Source: Flavipsychrobacter sp. (GTDB lineage: Bacteria > Bacteroidota > Bacteroidia > Chitinophagales > Chitinophagaceae). Taken from it: 64,000 nt of DNA. Below, in pieces: positions 17,854 through 25,415 of the stretch. How positions within the stretch are numbered: position 1 is the first letter of the stretch; each line of letters begins with the position of its first letter. Where the stretch lies: positions 86,391-150,390 of the forward strand of contig JARLGY010000036.1 of the NCBI GenBank assembly GCA_031292525.1. The letters are read 5' to 3'. The notes beneath the pieces were generated by a model. It was not told the origin of the DNA. It worked only from the letters and a program-made list of their open reading frames with translations, and made no database searches. The position numbers and the translations under genes are program-made.

Positions 17854-18030
17854 TTATTGTTCGTGTTCGTTTGATGAAAAAGGAATGTTTTTCATCGAGT
17901 CTATATAACCCTTGTCTGCTTTATATACCCATAGGGATAATACAGTGAAGAACAGGAAGAATATCAGCAATGAGGTCAGTGGGTATATACCAACCCCTGT
18001 TATGTTTTGCAAATAATTGATGAATTTCAT
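17854..18030 (-). CDS. ccoQ: CcoQ-like small cbb3 oxidase subunit
   Basis: The 58-residue protein reads MKFINYLQNITGVG and has one membrane helix (about 18-36) followed by a WVYKADKGYIDSM segment and a polar tail. Its place between ccoNO and ccoP, with gaps of 29 and 23 bp, and the single helix fit CcoQ/FixQ, a small stabilising subunit of the cbb3 oxidase. Confidence 0.82.
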   Translation of the reverse strand: MKFINYLQNITGVGIYPLTSLLIFFLFFTVLSLWVYKADKGYIDSMKNIPFSSNEHEQ

Positions 18031-18059
18031 AACCTCTTTTTGAGTTTAAAAATGTCTGA

Positions 18060-20264
18060 TTAGTTTTGAGCAGTTTTGTGTTCCAGTTTTATGTCCTTTC
18101 CTAGGCGTTGCAGGTAAGATATCAGGGCTACTATTTCTTTCTGGCTCTTCACATTTATTTTATCTTTTGCCAGGTTTGCCGCTATGCCATCAGCCTGCTT
18201 CATAAGGTCTTTATTAGCTACCTGATCATAACCAATAGGGTATGGTACGCCCAGTTGTTGCATTGCTCTTATTTTCGCCGGTGTTATGGCCGTATCCAGG
18301 TTGTTTTCAAACAGCCAGGGGTAGTTAGGCATTATAGTTCCGGGCGACATGCTGGATGGTTCGTACATGTGGTTGAAGTGCCAGCTATCTGGATATTTAC
18401 CGCCTTCTCTCGCAAGGTCTGGTCCGGTACGTTTGCTGCCCCACTGAAAAGGATGATCATAAACAAATTCACCTGCTTTTGAGTATTCACCATATCGTGC
18501 CACTTCACTGCGGAATGGACGTATCATTTGGCTGTGGCAGTTGTAGCAACCTTCTCTTATGTATATGTCACGTCCTTGCAGTTCCAGCGGTGTATATGGT
18601 TTCACACTGCTTATAGTTGGTATGTTCGATTTAACCATGAAGGTTGGTATGATCTCAACCAGGCCACCAATGCCCACCACTATCAGGCTGCCCACCAGCA
18701 ATTGTATAGGGCGGCGTTCTATCCATCTGTGCCAGTGTTGTTGTCCATGGGGTACATATACCTTGGTAAGTGGTGCAGCTTCAGCGGCTTCATTGGCAAG
18801 CAAACTTCCCTGGCGCACTGTTTTAAACAGGTTGTATGCCATCATAAGTGCGCCTATCAGGTACAGGGTGCCACCAACACCACGCATGGCATAGAAGGGG
18901 CGCATTTGTTGCACGGTTTCCAGGAACTGGTATTTAAGTTGGCCTTCTGGTGTAAATTCTTTCCATGCAAGGCTTTGCATAAAGCCAGCCCAGTACATAG
19001 GTACCACGTAAAATATAATACCCAATGTGCCTATCCAGAAGTGCCAGTTAGCAAGCTTCTGCGAATACAGGTTTGTTCTGAATATACGCGGGATGATCCA
19101 ATATAATACGCCAAAGGTTAAGAAGCCGTTCCAGCCCAATGTGCCCACATGCACATGTGCTATGGTCCAGTCCGTAAAGTGACTTATTGCATTCACGCTT
19201 TTTAGGCTTAGCATGGGGCCTTCAAACGTGGCCATACCATATGCGGTTACCGCAACTACCATAAATTTCAATACTACATCTTCCCTCACTTTGTCCCAGG
19301 CACCTCTTAGTGTAAGCAACCCATTCAGCATTCCACCCCATGATGGTGCTATTAACATGATAGAAAATACGGTGCCTAATGATTGTGCCCAGTCGGGTAG
19401 GGCAGTGTATAGCAAGTGGTGCGGTCCTGCCCATATATACAGGAATATCAGAGCCCAGAAATGTATAATGGAGAGCTTGTATGAATAAATGGGGCGGTTA
19501 GCAGCCTTAGGTAGAAAATAGTACATCAGCCCCAGGTAAGGTGTGGTAAGGAAGAACGCCACCGCGTTATGGCCGTACCACCACTGTACCAAAGCATCTT
19601 GTACGCCTGCATACCATGAATAAGAATTGAAAAATGAGTAGGGTAGTTCTACAGAGTTTACTATATGCAGCATAGCAACTGTTACAAAGGTTGCTATGTA
19701 AAACCATATAGCAACATACAAATGGCGTTCGCGGCGCTTCAATATCGTGCCAAACATATTCCATCCAAAAATCACCCACACTATTGCTATCAGTATATCT
19801 ATAGGCCATTCCAGCTCAGCATATTCCTTGCCACTTGTGTACCCTGCAAGCAACGTTACAGCGCCCAAAACAATAATGGACTGCCAACCCCAGAAGTGTA
19901 TTTTACTGAGCTTGTCGCTAAACATACGGGCTTTGCATAGCCGCTGCAGCGAGTAGTAAACCCCCATAAAAATACCATTGCCTACAAATGCAAATATTAC
20001 AGCATTGGTATGTACCGGTCTCACACGGCCATAGCTGGTTGCTGCCAACCCAAGGTTTAGAGATGGGAATACTAATTCAAATGCAGCAAATAAACCTGCC
20101 AGCATGCCTACAATGCCCCAGAACATGCAGGCATATGCAAACATCTTTACAATGTTGTTGTCGTAATAGAACTTATCGAGTTTCTGCAAAGTGGGGGGTA
20201 CTGTTATCTCCCTCTCCACATTTACATCATCTCCGGTAATACCTTTTGTAATTGCGGTACTCAT
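18060..20264 (-). CDS. ccoNO: Fused CcoN-CcoO subunit of cbb3 cytochrome oxidase
   Basis: The 734-residue protein is the catalytic subunit of the high-affinity cbb3 oxidase. Residues up to about 490 form CcoN with twelve helices and haem/CuB histidines (for example VRPVHTNAVIFAF, WWYGHNAVAFF, GPHHLLYT, THAHVHVGTLGWNGF-like region). A linker follows, then a CcoO membrane-anchored cytochrome c domain from about 545 with CYNCH and the Met-ligand region SSMSPGTIMPNYPW. CcoN and CcoO are separate in proteobacteria; the fusion is usual in Bacteroidota. It starts 25 bp after ccoS. Confidence 0.94.
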   Translation of the reverse strand: MSTAITKGITGDDVNVEREITVPPTLQKLDKFYYDNNIVKMFAYACMFWGIVGMLAGLFAAFELVFPSLNLGLAATSYGRVRPVHTNAVIFAFVGNGIFMGVYYSLQRLCKARMFSDKLSKIHFWGWQSIIVLGAVTLLAGYTSGKEYAELEWPIDILIAIVWVIFGWNMFGTILKRRERHLYVAIWFYIATFVTVAMLHIVNSVELPYSFFNSYSWYAGVQDALVQWWYGHNAVAFFLTTPYLGLMYYFLPKAANRPIYSYKLSIIHFWALIFLYIWAGPHHLLYTALPDWAQSLGTVFSIMLIAPSWGGMLNGLLTLRGAWDKVREDVVLKFMVVAVTAYGMATFEGPMLSLKSVNAISHFTDWTIAHVHVGTLGWNGFLTFGVLYWIIPRIFRTNLYSQKLANWHFWIGTLGIIFYVVPMYWAGFMQSLAWKEFTPEGQLKYQFLETVQQMRPFYAMRGVGGTLYLIGALMMAYNLFKTVRQGSLLANEAAEAAPLTKVYVPHGQQHWHRWIERRPIQLLVGSLIVVGIGGLVEIIPTFMVKSNIPTISSVKPYTPLELQGRDIYIREGCYNCHSQMIRPFRSEVARYGEYSKAGEFVYDHPFQWGSKRTGPDLAREGGKYPDSWHFNHMYEPSSMSPGTIMPNYPWLFENNLDTAITPAKIRAMQQLGVPYPIGYDQVANKDLMKQADGIAANLAKDKINVKSQKEIVALISYLQRLGKDIKLEHKTAQN

Positions 20265-20289
20265 GTATTGGTGCGTTTAGATTGTTGAT

Positions 20290-20445
20290 TTATAATTCTT
20301 TCACTTTTTCATTATCATACAGCATTCGTATGGATGCGCCTTTCTGATCTTCAAATTGGTTGGTTCTTACGCTCCATATAAAGGCGGCCAGGAACGTAGC
20401 TGCAACTGCAACACTTACTATTATCAATATGTACAAGGCGCTCAT
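20290..20445 (-). CDS. ccoS: CcoS cbb3 oxidase maturation protein
   Basis: The 51-residue protein reads MSALYILIIVSVAVAA, with one membrane helix and the conserved FIWSVRTNQFEDQKG and MLYD motifs of CcoS. CcoS is needed to insert cofactors into CcoN. It is the first gene of the operon, about 14 nt behind the predicted start site. Confidence 0.93.
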   Translation of the reverse strand: MSALYILIIVSVAVAATFLAAFIWSVRTNQFEDQKGASIRMLYDNEKVKEL

Positions 20446-20464
20446 TTGCTTTTATTTAACACCT

Positions 20465-20472
20465 CAAAGCTA
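20465..20472 (-). promoter_or_regulatory. Predicted promoter of the cco operon
   Basis: On the minus strand this reads TAGCTTTG, an exact TAnnTTTG. The start would be near 20459. An FNR-type box is centred about 64.5 bp upstream. Confidence 0.6.
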
Positions 20473-20494
20473 TTTATGCAACGGCACCGATACT

Positions 20495-20719
20495 ATGACG
20501 ATACTCAGACAAAAAGATGATCGTCGTCATCTTTTTTTATTGCTGTATAATCATCTCTTAAAACAACTATGGTCTGATAGGGTTATGCGTAGGATTAAAA
20601 GATTGTTTAGTCAGGGCGAAACAGTAGTGCTGTCACCTGCTTTTGGCATCAAGGAGATGTCACAAAAGCAGAGGAATAACGTTATAGACCAGAGATTCTT
20701 TAAGTCTGCGGAGCACTAA
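20495..20719 (+). CDS. Hypothetical small basic protein, uncertain
   Basis: An open frame of 74 codons (MTILRQKDDRRHLFLLLYNHLLK onwards) runs against the flanking genes. It contains the FNR-type box in its first codons and ends seven bases before the ccoI stop. The product is basic (RRIKRLF). I recognise no family, and no TAnnTTTG lies suitably upstream on this strand. It may be real (perhaps from a later ATG at 20583) or only an open frame in a leader region. Confidence 0.25.
   Translation: MTILRQKDDRRHLFLLLYNHLLKQLWSDRVMRRIKRLFSQGETVVLSPAFGIKEMSQKQRNNVIDQRFFKSAEH
20518..20529. promoter_or_regulatory. FNR-type box of the cco operon (about -64.5)
   Basis: TGAT-CGTC-GTCA lies inside a longer AAGATGA / TCATCTT inverted repeat. 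Its centre (20523.5) is about 64.5 bp upstream of the predicted ccoS start site, a class I CRP/FNR position. Confidence 0.6.
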
Positions 20720-20726
20720 AAAACAA

Positions 20727-23174
20727 CTATAAACTCTTTAGCGAAAGGCCAAAATGCCTGGCAAGCATACTACTTGCTCCGGTGGTGATCAATACAATGC
20801 TCAACGTACTTACAGGCATAAGTATTGCTGCTATCATCGGGCTCATAATGCCTTTCATAGCTATACTTAATCCAATAATATTATACAACACAGATATGGT
20901 AAAGCTCATCAGTACTATTTTCTTTTGCGCTTTGGCTAATCTTAACAAAGATGGAAGGAATTGAAATTTCTGTGCATCAAGTATAGCATCACATGCTGGG
21001 GTAAAATTGTTGATGTCATCAGCAAGAGTAATGCCTACATTGCTTTGCTGCAAAGCTCCTGCGTCATTCAGCCCATCGCCTATCATCAGTACTTTCTTGC
21101 CTTCATATTGCAGCCGTTCTATGTACCGGAGTTTGTCTATCGGTTTTTGTTCAAATATAAGATCGCTCTTTCCTCCGAATAAAGAACGCAACAAAGGCTT
21201 TTGTCTGTCATTATCGCCTGATAGTAAAGACAGTGTATAATCCTGGTTCAGTTGTGGTATTATCTGGGGTATTTCATCTCGTAGAACGGGCAGCAAATAA
21301 TAAGCCGATACTTTATTATTGATTCGTACAAATAAACTGGCGTTCTCATTCTGGTCTTCTTCTAGTCCAATGAAAGCTGCAGAGCCTACTTTTATTTTAT
21401 TACCACTAGCATATGCCTCTATTCCCTGGCCTGCTACTTCCCTCCACCCGGTTATAGGCACACTTTCATAGTACCCCAAATATTTTGTAAGTTCCTTGCT
21501 ATGTGGGTGCTGGCTCGATTGTACAACGTTATATAACCATTCTTTTTCTTCCTCACTTAGCTGGTGGCCAGCGGTGGCCATTTTACCACCGCCCTTGGTA
21601 AGGGTACCCGTCTTGTCAAATACAATATGGTCTATACTTCCCATTTGCTCTATTACAGGAGCATCTCTAAGAAATAAGCCATTGTTACTAAATATACGCA
21701 GCAGGTTACCATTTGTGTATGTAGATGACAATAGTAATGCACAAGGGCATGCTACTATAAGCATTGCCGATACGCTGGGTAGTATTCTTGCCGTATCATG
21801 TATGCCCCAGTATATTGCAGTTATTGCCGCAAGTGTAAATAGTATGTACGTAAAGTACCTGCTCAGTATGTGCACAGCACTATTTTCGTTATTTTCTTCG
21901 GCTTTATTTTTGGTAAAAGCATGGTGATTCCAAAGAGAGGTGAGGTAACTGCCCGCAACTGGTTTAATGATCTCTATAATGATCTGCTCACCTACTTGCT
22001 TGCCGCCCGCATATAGCATTTCTCCGGTGTTTACGGTTACTGGCTCACTTTCACCGGTTACAAAGCTGTAGTCTATTTTTGCCCTGCCACTTATTATAAT
22101 GGCGTCTGCAGGTATTATCTCATCATTATGCAGCTGCACTACATCTTTCTCTTTTAGGTCTTGTATATTTTTACTTTCCATCCCTTCAGTGGTCAGTACA
22201 CTTACTGCAATAGGGAAATATGATTTGTAATCACGATGAAAGGATATAGATCTGTAAGTGCGCTCTTGTACCACTCTGCCTACAAGCATAAAGAAAACTA
22301 TTCCGCTCATACTGTCCAGGTATCCACTTCCTGTTCCTGTAGCAATTTCATAAATACTGCGGCTGTAAGTAATAATGAGGGCCAGTACAATTGGTGCATC
22401 AATGTTCAGCATCTTTTGTTTTAATCCTTTCCATGCCGAAATGTAGAACTCTGATGCACTATAGAAAAAGACAGGTATGGATAATAACAGATTCAGTATC
22501 CTGAACAATTGGGCATATTGATGCTCCATACCTAAATGTTGAGAGAAATATTCCGGAAAGCTCATCATCATGATGTTACCAAAACAGAACCCCGCTATAC
22601 CTAGTTTGTACAGCTTTTCTTTATTAAATATTTTGGCTTGTTCCTGGCTGCTGTCGTCAAGGTCTATGTATGGTTCATAACCAATAGTGGCTAATAGTTC
22701 CACAAGTTGGCGCAGGCTTATTTCGTCTTTTGCAAAATGGATGGTTACTTCTTTTGTTGTAAAGTTGAGTCTGCTTTCCGCTATACCTGGCTTCAGTCGG
22801 TTCATATGCTCTAGCAGCCACATGCAAGAGCTGCAATGTACACCTGGAATATAGAAGGTTACAATTGTATTATTCCCGTCTGTGAATTTGTACAGTTTTT
22901 TTGCTATGGCTTCGTTGTCCAGGTAGGTGTATTTGTCGTTGCGTATGGTCTTTATCTGCGATAGTCCCGGGTGGGTTTGCAATTTGTAATAGTCGCAAAG
23001 GTCTCTTTCATTTAGTATTTCAAATACCAGCTTACAACCCTCGCAACAAAAGAGCTTTTCTGCTATTGCTATATTCGCAGTAATGCATGGCGCCCCACAG
23101 TGATAGCATATGTTTGCCATCCTGCTTTTTGGCATTGGTATGTCAGTCGTGCTCGGCTCCTTAGCTAACAGCAT
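20727..23174 (-). CDS. ccoI: CcoI/FixI-type copper-translocating P-type ATPase
   Basis: The 815-residue P1B ATPase has an N-terminal zinc-ribbon-like domain typical of FixI (CYHCGAPC, then FCCEGCKLVFEIL). A heavy-metal-associated domain follows with CSSCMW, then eight membrane helices, the ion-path motif CPCAL (around 480), the phosphorylation site DKTGTLTKGG and MIGDGLNDAGAL. The protein exports copper for assembly of cbb3 oxidase. Its start overlaps the end of the upstream hemerythrin-like gene by 14 bp, so both share the FNR-type promoter near 23722. Confidence 0.92.
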   Translation of the reverse strand: MLLAKEPSTTDIPMPKSRMANICYHCGAPCITANIAIAEKLFCCEGCKLVFEILNERDLCDYYKLQTHPGLSQIKTIRNDKYTYLDNEAIAKKLYKFTDGNNTIVTFYIPGVHCSSCMWLLEHMNRLKPGIAESRLNFTTKEVTIHFAKDEISLRQLVELLATIGYEPYIDLDDSSQEQAKIFNKEKLYKLGIAGFCFGNIMMMSFPEYFSQHLGMEHQYAQLFRILNLLLSIPVFFYSASEFYISAWKGLKQKMLNIDAPIVLALIITYSRSIYEIATGTGSGYLDSMSGIVFFMLVGRVVQERTYRSISFHRDYKSYFPIAVSVLTTEGMESKNIQDLKEKDVVQLHNDEIIPADAIIISGRAKIDYSFVTGESEPVTVNTGEMLYAGGKQVGEQIIIEIIKPVAGSYLTSLWNHHAFTKNKAEENNENSAVHILSRYFTYILFTLAAITAIYWGIHDTARILPSVSAMLIVACPCALLLSSTYTNGNLLRIFSNNGLFLRDAPVIEQMGSIDHIVFDKTGTLTKGGGKMATAGHQLSEEEKEWLYNVVQSSQHPHSKELTKYLGYYESVPITGWREVAGQGIEAYASGNKIKVGSAAFIGLEEDQNENASLFVRINNKVSAYYLLPVLRDEIPQIIPQLNQDYTLSLLSGDNDRQKPLLRSLFGGKSDLIFEQKPIDKLRYIERLQYEGKKVLMIGDGLNDAGALQQSNVGITLADDINNFTPACDAILDAQKFQFLPSLLRLAKAQKKIVLMSFTISVLYNIIGLSIAMKGIMSPMIAAILMPVSTLSIVLITTGASSMLARHFGLSLKSL

Positions 23175-23703
23175 GAATGTTCTTTTGAGCTTCTTTTATC
23201 TTAGGTATCAGTACCTCTTCTTCTACGCACATTATTTCCTCCATTATCGACTCTAGGAATACTATCTTATAGTGCAGCAATTTAAATTCCTTTACATGTT
23301 CCGCATCCTTATGCAGTTGCATTTTTAGAGTTTTCTCTAATGTTTTGTCAATATCTTTTATAGACACCGTAAATTCTACCAGCTTCATATTGTGTTGCAC
23401 ATCGCAGCTGCCAGAGCAGTTTTGACAATCATGACCAGAAAGGTCTTTTTCTGTCAGTTCACTTAAATAAGGCATAAAAACTTCCCTGCGATAATTGATA
23501 TATTTGCGGCATGCCACAGTAAATTCATCGCAAAGCATTATATATGGTAGGCTGGCTGCGGGGAGTAGCGTTCTTAAATGATCGCAGTAAAGATGCACAT
23601 GCCTTGCTAATACTTCAATAGGATTGTAATAATCGTCATTCAGCCTGTCTGTGAGTTCTGCTATTGGCATGTCACGATACAATAAAAAAAATCTGCCTGT
23701 CAT
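23161..23703 (-). CDS. Hemerythrin-like protein (RIC/ScdA-related?) upstream of ccoI
   Basis: The 180-residue helical protein shows a pattern that recalls hemerythrin-like iron proteins such as RIC/YtfE: YYNPIEVLARHVHLYCDHLRTLLP, then REVFMPYL and VEEEVLIPKI at the places of the E-x-x-LFP helices. Several usual His ligands are missing, and a CQNCSGSC cluster stands in the middle. RIC proteins repair iron centres damaged by nitric oxide. I chose the ATG at 23703 since the -7 element (23722-23729) lies inside the longer frame starting at 23760. It overlaps ccoI. Family call is tentative. Confidence 0.5.
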   Translation of the reverse strand: MTGRFFLLYRDMPIAELTDRLNDDYYNPIEVLARHVHLYCDHLRTLLPAASLPYIMLCDEFTVACRKYINYRREVFMPYLSELTEKDLSGHDCQNCSGSCDVQHNMKLVEFTVSIKDIDKTLEKTLKMQLHKDAEHVKEFKLLHYKIVFLESIMEEIMCVEEEVLIPKIKEAQKNIHAVS

Positions 23704-23721
23704 TTTTGCCTTTATTTTATA

Positions 23722-23729
23722 CAAAAATA
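23722..23729 (-). promoter_or_regulatory. Predicted promoter of hemerythrin-like/ccoI operon
   Basis: On the minus strand this reads TATTTTTG, an exact TAnnTTTG. The start would be near 23716, 13 bp before the ATG at 23703. Confidence 0.6.
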
Positions 23730-23774
23730 TTGTAGCAGCATTCGCATTTTTATGATTCAAGTATCTCTATTCGA

Positions 23775-23786
23775 TGATCTTGATCA
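23775..23786. promoter_or_regulatory. FNR-type box (about -64.5 to the ccoI-side promoter)
   Basis: TGAT-CTTG-ATCA with arms extended to GATGAT/ATCATC. Its centre (23780.5) lies about 64.5 bp before the predicted start near 23716, exactly the spacing seen at ccoS. Confidence 0.65.
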
Positions 23787-23823
23787 TCTTTTATTTTAAA
23801 CCTCCTGGATATTTTTACCCTTA

Positions 23824-23835
23824 TGATCTTTATCA
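23824..23835. promoter_or_regulatory. Second FNR-type box in the divergent region
   Basis: TGAT-CTTT-ATCA lies 49 bp from the first box and could serve the divergent coiled-coil gene at 23972. The best -7 candidate on that side is TAGTTTTT at 23918-23925 (7 of 8 bases). Confidence 0.45.
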
Positions 23836-23971
23836 CCTTTTCTTGTGATGAAGGTTATTTTAATTAGTTATAGACTAAGATAATTTTACGCTACAGTAAT
23901 CAACTATCTGGGGTCATTAGTTTTTAATATCCCGGTTCAGTCTTTAATTACTATAAGTGGGCAAGACGTAA

Positions 23972-24358
23972 ATGGAAAATAAAATGGTGATAAATAAGAT
24001 TAAGCATCTTAAGAATGAAAGAGAAACCTGGCTTAGAACCTTGGATTATATGCAGCAAGAAAATGTTTTCTTGAAAACTAGCTTGGGCGATAGCATACAA
24101 AATGACATTAATAGTGAGGTCTTGGAAAGAGTTGAGTTTTTCCAAAGTCAGTTTGTCAACAAGGATGCTGTTATTGCATTACTCCGTTACGATATAGCGG
24201 AGCAAAATAGATTATTGGAAAGCAACGGGGATTTAAATAGTAACTATATGGCTATTGTAAAAAAACAAAATAGCTTACGTAAGGATATGGAGCGCATGGA
24301 AAAAGATTTCAATGAATTGAAATTTCAATTTAATACTTACCTGGCGGAGGTACTATGA
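23972..24358 (+). CDS. Small coiled-coil protein, third member of the set
   Basis: The 128-residue, strongly helical protein is rich in Glu, Lys, Asn and Gln. Its layout matches the two paralogues at 10751 and 11262: a WL motif in the first helix (ETWLRTLDYMQQENVFLKTSL), a middle helix with LLRYDIAEQN comparable to ALRHDIHAND, and a final EKDFNELKFQFNTYL. Sequence identity is low, so common descent is plausible but not shown. No membrane segment or catalytic motif. It converges on the REC-CRP regulator with one base between the stops. Confidence 0.65.
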   Translation: MENKMVINKIKHLKNERETWLRTLDYMQQENVFLKTSLGDSIQNDINSEVLERVEFFQSQFVNKDAVIALLRYDIAEQNRLLESNGDLNSNYMAIVKKQNSLRKDMERMEKDFNELKFQFNTYLAEVL

Positions 24359-24359
24359 G

Positions 24360-25415
24360 TTAATTAAACATATTTTGTAGTTTCTTTACATCTAGTATTA
24401 CTATTTCTCCTTGGCGTATATCTATAAGCTTTTCTTCTTTAAAATCGCTTAGGGTTCGTATCGCAGATTCCTTAGCTGTTCCGGCTACATTCGCCAGGTT
24501 TTCGCGGCTTATATCTATTATAAACTCAGCCTTGCCTGCGCTGTATTTATTATGGATAGCCAATAGTGCGTCAGCCACCTTTTTCCTTAATGAGTTGTAG
24601 GCAAGGTTAAGAAGTTGCTGTTCGCGTTCTGAAACATTATTAGCCAATAGTTGAATGAATTTTTTCATCACCTCACGGTTATTATTAACAAGGTATTCAA
24701 AATCGTCTTTTGGTATCAAGGCTACTTGGGTTTCTTCAAGTGCCTCTGTTGTTTCTTTATAGGTACCTCCTTCCAGGAGTGCTACATAGCCCAAAAAATC
24801 ACCTGCACTGTATAGCCCTGTTACCAGTTCCTTGCCGTCATCGTTTGTTTTGTAAGCCTTTACTTTCCCTTGTGTTATATAGTAAAGCCGGTGTGGATGG
24901 CTCTCCTCGGCATATATCACCTGTTTTTTCTTAAAATTGCTAATAGTTCGGTCATTAGCAAAGACTCTTAAAGCATCCTTGCCCCCCGCTGTTTCTACAA
25001 GTTCATTAATACCTTCAAGTCCTGCTGCCAGGTCTTTTTTTATAAGATCTGTTTTGCGCAGCCTGCTTTCTACAGCATTCAGTAATTCTGTACCATTAAA
25101 GGGTTTGGTAATGTAGTCGTCCGCGCCGAGCTCCATGCCCTTTCTTATTTCAGCCCGTTCAGCTTTAGCTGTAATAAATATGAAGGGTATGTTTCTTGTT
25201 TCTATATTCCTCTGCAGCATGTGTATTACACCATAACCGTCCAGTACAGGCATCATTATATCACATACAATCAGGTCGGGTTTATCTTGTATGGCTAGTT
25301 CCACCCCGTTTTTCCCATCTTCCGCTGTTATTACCTTGTAGCCAGATAACTCCAGTATTTCCGACATATTTTCACGTATCTCCGTGTTGTCTTCTATGAG
25401 CAAAATTACTTTCAT
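24360..25415 (-). CDS. REC-CRP/FNR fusion transcription regulator
   Basis: The 351-residue protein has a response-regulator receiver domain at 1-120 (phospho-acceptor D52 in VCDIMMP, Lys in KPFNGTEL). A cyclic-nucleotide-binding-like beta-roll follows at about 150-265 (QGKVKAYKTNDDGKELVTGLYSAGDFLG), then a CRP-type winged helix at about 285-345 (DISRENLANVAGTAKESAIRTLSDFK). No N-terminal Cys cluster like that of FNR is present, so oxygen is probably sensed through the partner kinase. The start overlaps the kinase stop by 4 bp. It is the best local candidate to bind the TGAY-N4-RTCA boxes; that link is inference. Confidence 0.9.
   Translation of the reverse strand: MKVILLIEDNTEIRENMSEILELSGYKVITAEDGKNGVELAIQDKPDLIVCDIMMPVLDGYGVIHMLQRNIETRNIPFIFITAKAERAEIRKGMELGADDYITKPFNGTELLNAVESRLRKTDLIKKDLAAGLEGINELVETAGGKDALRVFANDRTISNFKKKQVIYAEESHPHRLYYITQGKVKAYKTNDDGKELVTGLYSAGDFLGYVALLEGGTYKETTEALEETQVALIPKDDFEYLVNNNREVMKKFIQLLANNVSEREQQLLNLAYNSLRKKVADALLAIHNKYSAGKAEFIIDISRENLANVAGTAKESAIRTLSDFKEEKLIDIRQGEIVILDVKKLQNMFN

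Noticed and set aside
23704..23760. Longer N-terminus of the hemerythrin-like protein
   Set aside because: The exact -7 promoter element lies within this stretch, so it cannot be translated from that promoter.
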